Assembly (NCBI GenBank): GCA_000469685.2
Contig: LS997564.1
Location: forward strand, 11,138,091-11,202,090
Source of the DNA: Haemonchus contortus
Lineage: Eukaryota; Nematoda; Chromadorea; Rhabditida; Trichostrongylidae
Reading direction: 5' to 3'
DNA length: 64,000 nt
The notes under the pieces are model-generated. The model was given only the letters and a program-made list of their open reading frames with translations, had not been told where the DNA came from and did not search any database. Positions 25,225 to 36,699 of the stretch are shown here, in pieces (the stretch's first letter is position 1; each line of letters starts with the position of its first letter). Made by a program: the position numbers and the translations under genes.

Positions 25225-26560
25225 CACAGCAACAGTGTTGAGAAGATGCCCATCTCCTCGTTGTTCGTAATTCAATAACTAGCATAGTCGATTATGTGAA
25301 TAAGTAATAAAATTATAATTCAATTGCATTGACAGCTTGTTCACAGCCATCCGTTTTCAACCAGTTTAGACAGAGGTTTCACGAGGTTTTGCTGTAACAG
25401 TCAAAATATTGGCATCAATTATGGCTATACGTAAGGGTGAATGAGACAAGCAAAGCAGGAAATCAATTTTTGAAATACAAGAGAAAATAAAGAGAATATT
25501 CATTATCGCAAGACTCTTACACAAACGCGACCATCTCACGATCACAGTGGGCCACACATCGCGAGCCGGGTACGACGTTAACAAATTCCATCGATGACAG
25601 AATCAAATGATCTTTCTCAAAGCCAGTAAATCACTGCTCTAATCATGGTGTGGCTGATTACGGGATTATCCATAGACTAGCGAAAGATTGTCTATGGAAG
25701 ATATGTTTGTGGCGCCTGGAAACTGTTCTTCCAAGCCCTTGAGATCATAGCAACCAGAAGAAATTGACGGTCATGGTACGCGTGCGCGCATACATTTTGC
25801 GATTGATGACGGTGGGGAACAGCGGATCCAGGGCCATAGTGCAATACTATACAGAAGTGCGTGGAACAGCACCGTACTTCCGTTGTACGATGAACCTTGT
25901 ATCGGATCCAGACTTCAAGGTAACCCTGTCGGTAGGCAGGTTTTCCATATCTAAAGAAGGTGAGAATAGCAGAAAGAGATTCCCTCCATCAGAAAAATTT
26001 GAAATTGCTGCGGCCGAGTTAAAATTGGGATTGAAGCACCTAGGAGAGAGCGGCTAGAATGAAGCGACACTGGAATAAATCTGTACCGAATTGCTCCGTC
26101 ATTGTGAAATCCGAGCAAAGGCGGATAACCCGGATATTTATATCGACTTCCTGTCAACAAGAAACACAAAGAAAGAGCTGCACACAGGGAGTTGTGAAAT
26201 CCCATGAGAAACCGCAGTAGGACATGAATGGAAAGGACGGTACGAGACTCTCGTGAGGAGGCAAGTGCTCAGTGTAGAAAAGAAGAAGACTCTAGTCCTA
26301 GATGACATTACATGCGTAGTTACCGGATATGTTGATTTGTTATTAAGTTCTGTTGTTGTTTATTTGTTGATTCTTTCGTTTATTTGCTTTGGTAACCAAA
26401 GAAAAACGCAGCAAAAAATTGCTACCGCAACTTCCACCTCGGTTTAAAATACCAAGACAAAATTGGGATAGAAGTCCTGTTATGCAACGCTGTATGATTC
26501 GAAAGTTGATGGAAAAATCTCTCTTTCCAACTTTCCAACACGATCCAAGGGTAAATTCAA
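24169..26560. other. Intron and 3' flank of the PAN gene, then intergenic; one weak TM-encoding frame
   Basis: 24330-24400 holds one diverged unit of the 128-bp repeat. AATAAGTAATAAAAT near 25300 could be the polyadenylation region of the PAN gene. At 25764-25917 (+) an open segment ends in a GTAACC donor (RGTAPYFRCTMNLVSDP), and 26253-26447 (+) encodes a hydrophobic stretch (LLLSSVVVYLLILSFICF). I cannot tie either to a family or to each other. Confidence 0.4.
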
Positions 26561-26949
26561 GCTCACGTTGACCAATCCTTAGTTTAAACCAAAGATCGGA
26601 TATTCGGTAAAGGGCACGTTCGGGAGAATAAATATTCTCATCCTTCTTCTACTGTGAAATCAAAACCCTGACGAAGGCCACAAGGCTGAAACGTTGTCCA
26701 AATAAGCGTCACGGCTACACTATTGCACTGAAGACATTGATACATTGTGCTAAGACTTATCGGACTCGAACGTGGTATCGCACTGACTTGTATACCAACA
26801 GGCCCTCACCTCCGTTTATGTAGACCGATACGAACGAAAACAGGTCTCCAAAGGGAAACCGAATACGTGAGCACATCTTAAAATCGGTACCTATCAATGT
26901 CAAAAATTTTTTATCTTCCTAGACACTACGAGCAGATTAGGTCTTCGCA

Positions 26950-29900
26950 ATCACCTGTATCACCTGTCGTCCCGTTGATCATCGACTTCCTCGAGCGGGC
27001 GCCAGTAACGTCTCCATTCGTCCCTGTCACGAGCCAGAGTGGTCCAGTGAATCGTTCTCGCTTCAGGGACACGAGGTTCAACATTCCTTTCGTTCAGAGC
27101 TTTCGTGAAGAAGTCTGACCATCTCGCTGGCGGCCTTCCTGGAGTTCGTTTGATGTCCCGAGGGATCAGTAACCGCCCTGGTCCAACGGTCATCACTATA
27201 TCGCATAACGTGTCCGGCCCACCTGATCTTCGATTTCTTGGCGTAATCAACGGCATCCCTGATTTTCGTTCGGTGACGGAGCTCGGAACTCCGGATTCCC
27301 TTCTGCACTTGCGTGTATAGGGAAATTCCGAGCATCGTCCTTTCCAAAGCGCGTTGAATAACGCTGACAGCATGCTCATCCTGCTTTCGTAGAGTCCAGG
27401 TCTCCGAGGCGTACGTCAAAGCAGGAAGGACAGCAGTGTCGAAAAGGTGAGGGCGGAGCCGGATGTTCTTTGTCTTCTTCACTACTCCCTCGATATTCTT
27501 AAATGCTCCCCACGCAGCGCGTTTCCTTCTGCACAGCTCTGGAGCTAGGTCGTTCATCATGTTGACTTCCCGACCTAGATACACATAGCTAGAGCATTCG
27601 GAGATATTCGTTCCGTTCAACGTGAAAGGAGCATCAGGTACCAGTCCGTTTTTCATGAACATCGTCTTCGTTAGGTTCAGCCTCAAGCCGATCTTTCCGC
27701 AAGCACTATCAAACTCGGCCAGCATTCGTTCCGCCTGCTCGATGTTCGGTGTTATAAGCACGATGTCGTCTGCAAAGCGGAGGTGATGTAGGAAGCGGCC
27801 GTCGACCTTCACTCCCAAGTCTTCCCATTCCAAATGACGCATGATATTCTCGAGGGCGGCACTGAAAAGTTTGGGCGAAATAGTATCGCCTTGCCGGACA
27901 CCTCTCTTCACGTTGACAATGACTTCCTTATAGAATGGTGAAATCCTGGTCGTGAAGCTATCGTAGAGCTCACGAAGCATCCTTATATATTGCGTAGGAA
28001 CACCCTGGTTGCCCAGGGCTTCAATTACCGCTTCTGTCTCAACGGTGTCAAAGGCTTTCTTCAAGTCGATAAACGTAAGACATAGCGGCATTTTGTACTC
28101 TCGCGATACTTCACTGAGCCTTGTTAGGGTGTGGATATGATCGATTGTACTGAACCCTCTCCGAAACCCTGCTTGCTCGCATGGCTGTCCTTCATCTAAT
28201 ATTCTGCCAATCCTGTTTAGAATGACACGAGTGAAAAGCTTGTAGATTACGGATAGCAGGCAGATGGGGCGATAATTGCCAATATCGTCTGGATCTCCCT
28301 TTTTGTACAGCAACACAGTCTTGCTAGTTTTCCACGACGTGGGCACTTTGCATTCCGACAGGTACCGTGTGAAGAGCCTAGCCAGAGTTTTGATGATGAC
28401 TGGTGGTATCCTCTTAAGATGTTCCGGTTTGATCCTATCGGGACCGGGCGCTGTACAGTTCTTCATCGACGTGATGGCATGTCGTATTTCGGAAGGGAGA
28501 ACCGAAGGAGCGATATATTCGTCTTGCCTAAGATGGTGAGTAGACAGGTAGACGTGGCTGTCGAAGAGATCCGAGTAGAAGTCGTAGATGACCTTCTCCA
28601 TTGCCCTCCGGGATGCAGTAACGTTCCGTCCGGACGACGAAGGGAGGTCAACTTGGTCTTGTAATTGACGAAGCTCCGTCGGGCTTTGCGAATGCTCTTT
28701 CCGGCCTCGGCGGCTTCGTCCATGACTGCTGCTCTTCTCTCTTTCAGATCTTCCTTTATCGCTTCTCTGCATAGCTTCGCAAGTTCAGACGTTCGTTGAT
28801 AATTGCCTGCAGCTCGCGCGATTCCACGCTGGCGTATCAGCTCGAGAGTCTCCGAAGAGAGTCGTCTCTTGGCTACTTGTAGGCTCTCTGCTTTCGTAGC
28901 ACTATCGTGAAGATGCTCGACGAGCCGGTTGTATTCTTCGTCGATGTTGTCGATAACGGAATCCTCCCATTTACTCGCAAGGGAAGCGAAGTTGCCCCAG
29001 TTAATGGAGGTCTTGGGGCTTCGTTTCCGAAACTTCATAGCTCTCTCCCCGCGCACTGAGAAGCAGAATCTAGCGCGGAGGAGACGATGGTCCGATCCCG
29101 TGTAGAACTTCGGAACAACAGCGACGTCGGTCAGGCAAAATCTACGATTGAAGATGATGTGGTCTATTTCATTATGGAACTGTCCACCAGGTGACTCCCA
29201 TGTCCATCTTAAATGAGAGGGCTTCTGGAACTGCGAGTTACCATGGATGGTGTGGGTCGTCATGATAAACTCGGACAGCCTTTCACCCTGCTCATTTCAT
29301 TCCACTCCGTGAGTCCCGATGTGAAGCTCTTCAGCCGTTCTTCTGGGGCCAATCTTGGCGTTGAAATCACCGACGATGACCTTGAAGAAAGTGTGGTCTT
29401 CTCTGTAGAGCCTCTCCAGATCCATATAAAACGCTTCCAACTCCTCTTCTTCGTAGCTCGATGTTGGTGCGTAAGCAACGAAGATGGTTAGAGCTGGGAT
29501 TGAGCCACATCTTCTTAATCGCAAACGTCCGATTCGGGTTGTTAAGCTTTCGTACGAATCGATGTTCATGGAAAAGTGCGTGTTGACGAGGACACCTACA
29601 CCGCCGACGCCTCTACTGTCGCATGTTTCAAGGAACAGTTCTTCTCCAGTCTCAAATACAGCGTGCAGCGGGCGATGCCTTCTCGTCTCGGTCAGTCCGA
29701 TGACGTCGTACTTGATCTTCCTAGCTTGCATCATCAGGTCTTCTATACACGCTTCCGATGCAAGCGTCCGTGCGTTGAAAGTACAGATCGCCATCTTAGT
29801 CCTTCTCCTTTTAGGCAGCCTGTTTTGGCCCTGAGATTTTAGCAGCCTCTCCCGAGCGGTCCTACCCAACGCTGCCGTATTGGGGGCTCCCTCAGGTTCA

Positions 29901-30385
29901 GGGGAATGAGGCCCATTTCTATTACTGTTTTTGGCGTGAAAATACCCAACGTGCAGCTTGCCAGGCTCTGACGTGGGGGCTATTGACTCCGGGGGCTTGC
30001 CAGGCTATCCCGAAGTGGACAAGGGGCTTTGTTTTTGGAGGCGGCCCCGAATCGCCTCCCAAATACTTCCCAGCGTGACTTGTTCGTCACCCGAATGCAA
30101 GCTTTTGGCCGAGTCGATGGGCAGGATACCAACTGCACCCACAGACTCTCCACACACGTATGCGTGGATCGCCTGCGAAGAACAGAGGGTATATCGACCC
30201 AGCACAGCAGAATCAAGGAGTCTATCATCTGAATCCACCTGCGTTTCTGGGAAGTACCGGTGACTTTTGGTCGGCGATTAATTCCCCTATCCGCCACCTG
30301 GGGACGCCCTACGTAGCCTCGTCACTAACCGGCTGGGATCCTTCAGTGAGAGAGAACCCTCAGTGAAGGGGATCCGTAGTAGGTC
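26950..30385 (-). mobile_element. RTE-clade retrotransposon copy, frameshifted, inserted in the left palindrome arm
   Basis: The coding strand is minus. The 3' end carries the short tail GGTGATACAGGTGAT near 26950; the 5' region extends to about 30373. Imperfect target duplications flank it: TAGGTCTTCGCAA on the left (ending about 26950) and TAGGTCTTTGGAA on the right (about 30379-30391). The mirror position in the right arm (about 40470-40490) has a single uninterrupted copy, which shows the empty site. It belongs to a different RTE subfamily from the 18997-22676 copy. Confidence 0.92.
26960..29869 (-). pseudogene. RTE endonuclease-reverse transcriptase ORF broken by frameshifts
   Basis: The reading frame is split. 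The endonuclease N-terminus (FNARTL, LTETR, VGDFNAKIG) runs from 29869 to about 29297. The endonuclease C-terminus (TWESPGGQFHNEIDHI, YTGSDHRLL) continues in another frame from 29263 to about 28615. The reverse transcriptase ([53 protein letters not shown]) runs from about 28640 to about 27200. The tail ([13 protein letters not shown] to [15 protein letters not shown]) lies in a further frame, ending at 26960. Catalytic motifs survive, so the breaks are few and the copy is not old. Confidence 0.92.
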
Positions 30386-30636
30386 TTTGGAATAGCATCA
30401 AAGAAATACGACAAGGCTAGCTCTTCTATTCACACGCGACATTGTCTGTGGTGGGAACACAGTGTGCAGAAGCAGATTTATTAGCAAGATTTACTTCCAT
30501 CAACAAGTAATTCTACAGTCCTTAGGACAGTAATGCATTAATAGCTTATTAGTACAGAATCCCATTTTGATGTAAGAAAGGCAGCTGAAAGAAGACTTCT
30601 TCACACAGATGCAAAATGTTCAGAAAAATGTCTCGT

Positions 30637-33600
30637 TCACCTTGGTTGGACCTTCTTGGTACATGTAATGGTTCTGGTTGGAGATGGAGTTCTGATCGGC
30701 AACGGATTCCTTGTAGTAGTCGTAAGCCTTGCAGGTGATGGCCGAACTGTACGAGAAGGTGATGGCCGAACTGTTTGAGAAGATGGTTCGGGCTTTCCTG
30801 CCGGAACTAAACGGATTCGCTTTAATTTATAGAGTATGTGTACGAAGAGCAACCAACTCACCGTGACGGAAACGTAAAACCGTTTCTGATTTGAAAACTT
30901 TGTTCCATGTTATTATTGGTACCCGATTAGTGGATGAACGGAATGTTTTCCCAGCCGCTTGAGGAGCACAGAACCTGAACGAGAATTTATCGAACATGTG
31001 CCTAGGTAATATCATTTTGCTCCATTATGAAGATAGAACGCGAAGTTTACCTGAAACCAGTTAGCTGCTGATTTTTGTTCGTCTTGATTTCTACACCAGT
31101 GAAGACACAACCGTCAACAGCTTGATGACCTTTGAGACTCAAAATTTCTACTATGATATCGGTTCCTTTAGGAGACTGAAAAAGGACAACTGTAAGCGAT
31201 TATGACTAACTTCAGGGTCTTTCAACTCATTAATGAGCTATTCAGAAAGCCTACTCCTCCGAAGAATGCCTACATACGTTATGAGTTATATCTACTCAAA
31301 AAGAAAATTCACTCGTCGGCGATCTCAAATGAAAATGATTAACGTACCTCAATCCAGTAGTTGCACTTTTTGAAATCTTCCAGAGGTTGCCGCACACTGT
31401 AATCTCCCAAAACATCAGTCAGGTTCTTCCATTCTTCCGTTGCATCAATTTTGCGCCCGCATCCCTCATCAGGCTGAAAAAGTAGCTAAATCCTCATGAT
31501 GTTCTTTTTGTTGGGAAATTTCCTCTTACTCTTTCGGTGCACAGATCTCCAGCATAACCTCCAGGACAGACACATTTAGAGCAGTCGCGTGGGTTGGGAA
31601 AACCGCCCATTTTACATTGCGCCGACATCTTTTACCAACACAGTTTTCTGAAATCGTTTTAACTAGATCTGAGGAAAACAGGGCCTCTATTACTTACTTT
31701 TGCATCCATAGAGCTCGTTGATCATTGACAAATCGATGAAAGACATGAAGTGCGAACCAAGCGTCTCTTGATAGTCAGTATTGAATGGCACCATCGTCGG
31801 GTTCCTTCGATCAATCCCTGCGCTGCAAACTGTTATTATTACTTGGTTTTTTTATAAAATACTTTTGAGTGGTCATTTTATACTCTGTTACGTGACAAGA
31901 CATTGATGCTTGACATTGATTTTCTCGCGTTCAACACTATTAACATCATCGAAAAGTTCACGTTGCACGCCTCTAGATTTCGGAGACCCAATCGAAAAAG
32001 AGGTACACGGAATCTGTTGGCAACATTAAATTTCTAATCATTTTGAAAGAATCTAATTCTTCCTGAGAATCAGTCGTTTAAGCTCTGGCTCCTTAAATTT
32101 TAAGCTACTCTCAACTACTCTAGGGTTTTCATCAAAGATTTGTTAAACTTATCCCTGCCAACGGCCTTATGCTGGTGCTATAGGATGCTCTTTACCTCTT
32201 TACTCCCTCACTTACTTTACACTGTTTGCCTTCCTACCCCACTTATTTGTAAAATTTATTTTTTTGTTGTAACCTAATATAGCGTATGGTGCGTGATGAT
32301 AATCGTGCACACCTTCGAAGTCTAGTGAGCCTTCAAATCTTGGATGATAGGGGAGAAAATAGTATTTACTTCTGCGGAATGAAAACACCCTACTTAACCT
32401 TCTTCCACCGTAATGCATGATGCTACCGTAGTCGTAGGTGAGGTTGAAGTTGTCGTTTGTCTGTGGTGTCTGCCTCGCGAATTGACTAAGCCAGGAAGGC
32501 TGAAAGAGAATGCTCTGCGCGTTACCATTTCGACGTCTTTCGATCTTTTTTCCACTCTTACCTTGATGTTGCCAAGATTCAGGGTGATGAAGTTGTCGCG
32601 GTCGTATCTCGCCATGGTATGCCAGAAACCAATAGTATGGCCTATCTCATGAGCAGCAATTGGGCCCACGTCACATCCTTCTCCGAGCGAGATTTTCTGC
32701 TCTCCTCCTACCTTCCCTAAGCTCGACCAGCATCCTTGCCCATATTCAATTTTGACTCGATCCTTAGCTGAAAATTCAAAGCTCTGACAACAACTCAGAA
32801 GAAACTTCGCAATAAATGATTATTCTTTGATTTCAATTTTTATCTAGAACCTGCCCACCTGTACTTTCCCGCCAAAATGCAATGTTATTTGAATATGCAT
32901 TCAACGTGTAGTTTAATCATTTTTCAAGAATGAGAAGCTCAGTTATAACGTTATACGATCCGAGTCTCAACCTTTCCCTCTCCTAAATCTACAAATAGTG
33001 CTGACAGTGGTTTGCACTTATTCGCTCAATTCTGCATTGGTGGTATGAGAGACTATGAGTTTCGCAATGCAGTTTCAAAAGGATTATTTTATTGATCCCT
33101 GTATACAACTTCTGATGAATATTCAAGAAACGCAGAGACATGAATGACCTACAGGAGTTGGATGTGGACTGGCAAACGTTCAAAAATTCAGTACCCGTAC
33201 CTTACCAATAAATTAGGGTGTCATACAACGTGACGCTTACCGTTTGGGTTATGTATGAAGTTAATACATGAATATTTTTGCCACATATCTGCTCCCATCA
33301 AAAATGCTCTTTTTGTCTTCGAATCTGTAATATAAAGTCTTTTCACCTCAGCCTCGAAGCTTTCCTTTAGTAACTAAAGGTCTCTGGTCTCACTCAGAGA
33401 AGGACTGAAATAGTAGTTCACTCCGGTCTTCCACAATTTCACGCCATCCTTATCTGCAATAGCCTGACGTTTTGTACGGTTAGTGCCTCTCACTTGCTCG
33501 TCAATATCACTGATGATGATTTTAGCCTGTTTCCTTAAAGTATACATTTTGCCTTACTCAAAAAATCTACTCAGTCGTTAATGCCTACTCAGTAAGGAGA

Positions 33601-34167
33601 ATGTCGCTCTGGAAAAGCCGATCATCAACATTGCTCTTTTCGTTGACTTCGTTAAGGGAGTCACCCATGGGATTGACTTGTTTGTATTCGACTTCTGGTA
33701 ACTCCTGGAATGCTTGTTTGGTAAAATCGCATATCAACAATCTGAAGCTGTTGTTGTTCTCAATATCTTCATCACTCCCATCTACGGCATGAGCTCTTTG
33801 TTTTCCCGTCTTCTTTATTGGGTTTCGTTGTATCACGTCCCCTACTACTGCGCTTCGCTCTAATCACTTAATCACTCAACCTGAAGCAGTGAACCAATCA
33901 CTTAGTCACAACCTGAAGCAGTGAACCAATTTTTTCCGAATCGACGTTCAGTGTCTTGAGTACATCACTCTGCTTGTTTTTGATCATATCGCTGATCTTC
34001 GAAACTTTTTCGCTGAAAGGCTGCAACAAAATTTTTACAACAACATTATTCCATGGAAAATAACAAATGGTTCGAAAACATCAGTGGGATCATCTTACAC
34101 CGTCTGTAATGAAGGTGGCTCCATTGACCGTGGCAACCAAAAGCAAAGCAAGCAGTTTGAATCTCAT
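30637..34167 (-). CDS. Astacin metalloprotease gene B (left palindrome arm); frameshift after the protease domain
   Basis: Mirror image of gene C. Exons: 34167-34099 (signal peptide MRFKLLALLLVATV), 34020-33913, 33704-33589, 33533-33394 (propeptide cleavage site NRTKRQ), 33324-33241, 32767-32562 (HEIGHTIGFWHTMARYD), 32499-32399 (Met-turn YDYGSIMHYGG), 31822-31698, 31647-31530, 31473-31348, 31175-31051, 30974-30862, 30806-30637. The zinc ligands, the catalytic Glu and the Met-turn are intact. The EGF exon (31647-31530) is 118 nt against 116 nt in gene A. The extra 2 nt shift the frame after GCKNCVGKR and a stop follows in the next exon, so the EGF and CUB parts are probably not made. The promoter region is shared, in mirror form, with gene C. 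Confidence 0.85.
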
Positions 34168-35040
34168 CCTGGAAGCATTTTTGATGGAATCGACATGAAA
34201 TGGTGATTTCCAACCAGGTTAGGTGTATGAAGTTCACATGAACAAGTCAATCAGGCCGATTTCCTCCTCTATAGAACAGCAGTGTTCTTTTTCTGCTATT
34301 TGTGTTACTTCGAAGAGCAAGATCCCCAAAAAGTATAGCAAGTGATGGACAATTGAATTCATCCGTGGAGCTTATGACTGCATCGTTTATCCTGCACTAA
34401 TTAGGGTGGTATTGCATTTAAAATTCTGGAGAGGCATGGGCCATGTTCTGAATCAAGAGCACAGGTAAAGATGAGGCTACGAGCGAGCTGTTGCGGTGCT
34501 AGCCGTTCTTCTTTTACTTACAGTAGCCCTGTTCCAACGGCGGCTGTCTTCAGTGACTTTGCAAGAACGTCCCCTTACCCTGTTAACACACACTGTTCAA
34601 ATCGAGCTACTTCACGATACGCTATCATGATCAGGCCCTTTCCGATTCCTGAACAAGCCGAGTGGCTAAGATTCGCCCACCCATTTTGTCCCCAGAGAAC
34701 GCTTTGACGAAATATGGTTTTGAAAGATCAAGAAATTGATTATGCAAAGCTCAAGAAGGTCATCTCAAATTGCATTTAGCGGGAGAATCGTTTGATGCTG
34801 TATTTGAGCAACATTTCAAGTAGGCGAGATTAAAGGATAAATAATTCATGTGAGGACTTGAAATGTGAGCGTACAGCACTGCCGTCCGCTTGACTTTTAT
34901 ACGGACTGCATGAACCCGATGATTACCAATATTTGGTTTGGAATGACTGAGGAAACATGGATCTTCTCTCTTTTTTATGGACAACAGGCCCGTTCAATTG
35001 ATGCACCTTGCGAGATTCCGTTTACATGCCATTCTTTTTC

Positions 35041-35826
35041 TGTGTATGAGAGCAGTACCTCAATATTATTCGAGTGGAAGAAATGGAATAATACGTCAGA
35101 TCGCCGATCCAAATGAACCACAGGACAGCTAAAGCAAGCATGAGTACGATGTGCATGCAGTTCTTCGGTGTTCACAGTTCCAGATGCTCTGCGCATTTCA
35201 TTCCACTCGTGATCTTAGTCCAGTCAAAGCCCATCCAGTGATTTCCAGGACATGAGCTTCATTACTAAACGCTCGAAATAAGGTCGCTTTCAGACTTTAC
35301 ATGTCACACGGCGAGATACTTCCCATTTCTTCAAGCTGAAACATAGCGCACTGCTCTACCTTCAGAATGCAGTACCTTCGAACCTTGTGGTTGTCATCCT
35401 ACTGTAGAATTCGCCACGTGTCTGTATGTTGAGTGTGCTTGGAATTCATAATTCCTGCACTTCTTGACTTGACTCCTTCACATTTGAAGGGATATAGGCG
35501 GGAGGGTGAAATCGACAATAATTTGTTATTCCCAACTACTGATACATCCCTAGAAAAAGAAGTTCCATTGATAGCGGCATTTAATTGCGACGCTACTATC
35601 ACTCGACAACACGAGTGGACTAAGATTACCAGTGGAATGAGATGCGCAGAGCATCCGGAACTGTGAAGACCAAAGGACTGCGTGCACATCATGCTCATGC
35701 TTGTTTTAGCTGTCTGTAGTCCACTTGGATCGGCGACCTGACGTATCATACCATTCCTTCCACCCTAATAAGTTGAGAAATAGGCCTGCCTCCATGCACA
35801 GAACGGGAAGGGACAGGCCTATAGTG
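35041..35826. other. Palindrome centre: non-identical spacer with a diverged inverted repeat
   Basis: Within the spacer, about 150 bp near 35060-35210 is the reverse complement of 35640-35770 with roughly 10-15% differences. In both copies it can encode a short peptide beginning MRRASGTV(N/K)T (right copy plus strand, left copy minus strand). The right side also has an extra ~80 bp block (about 35750-35826). I do not recognise the short frame; it may be a repeat. Confidence 0.75.
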
Positions 35827-36699
35827 GAGAAAGAATGGCACGTAAACGGAATCTCGCAAGGTGCATCAATTGAACGGGCCTGTTGTCCATAAAAAAGAGA
35901 GAAGATCCATGTTTCCTCAGTCATTCCAAACCAAATATTGGTAATCATCGGGTTCATGCAGTCCGTATAAAAGTCAAGCGGACGGCAGTGCTGTACGCTC
36001 ACATTTCAAGTCCTCACATGAATTATTTATCCTTTAATCTCGCCTACTTGAAATGTTGCTCAAATACAGCATCAAACGATTCTCCCGCTAAATGCAATTT
36101 GAGATGACCTTCTTGAGCTTTGCATAATCAATTTCTTGATCTTTCAAAACCATATTTCGTCAAAGCGTTCTCTGGGGACAAAATGGGTGGGCGAATCTTA
36201 GCCACTCGGCTTGTTCAGGAATCGGAAAGGGCCTGATCATGATAGCGTATCGTGAAGTAGCTCGATTTGAACAGTGTGTGTTAACAGGGTAAGGGGACGT
36301 TCTTGCAAAGTCACTGAAGACAGCCGCCGTTGGAACAGGGCTACTGTAAGTAAAAGAAGAACGGCTAGCACCGCAACAGCTCGCTCGTAGCCTCATCTTT
36401 ACCTGTGCTCTTGATTCAGAACATGGCCCATGCCTCTCCAGAATTTTAAATGCAATACCACCCTAATTAGTGCAGGATAAACGATGCAGTCATAAGCTCC
36501 ACGGATGAATTCAATTGTCCATCACTTGCTATACTTTTTGGGGATCTTGCTCTTCGAAGTAACACAAATAGCAGAAAAAGAACACTGCTGTTCTATAGAG
36601 GAGGAAATCGGCCTGATTGACTTGTTCAGGTGAACTTCATACACCTAACCTGGTTGGAAATCACCATTTCATGTCGATTCCATAAAAATTGCTTCCAGG

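Noticed and set aside
26253..26447. Possible small membrane protein (one hydrophobic segment)
   Set aside because: A single hydrophobic stretch in AT-rich DNA, without homology, signal or linked exon, is not enough for a gene call.
34471..34707. 78-codon frame upstream of gene B, and its mirror upstream of gene C at 36160-36396
   Set aside because: It is duplicated only because the whole arm is; a more hydrophobic alternative frame lacks a start codon and the opposite strand is partly open too.
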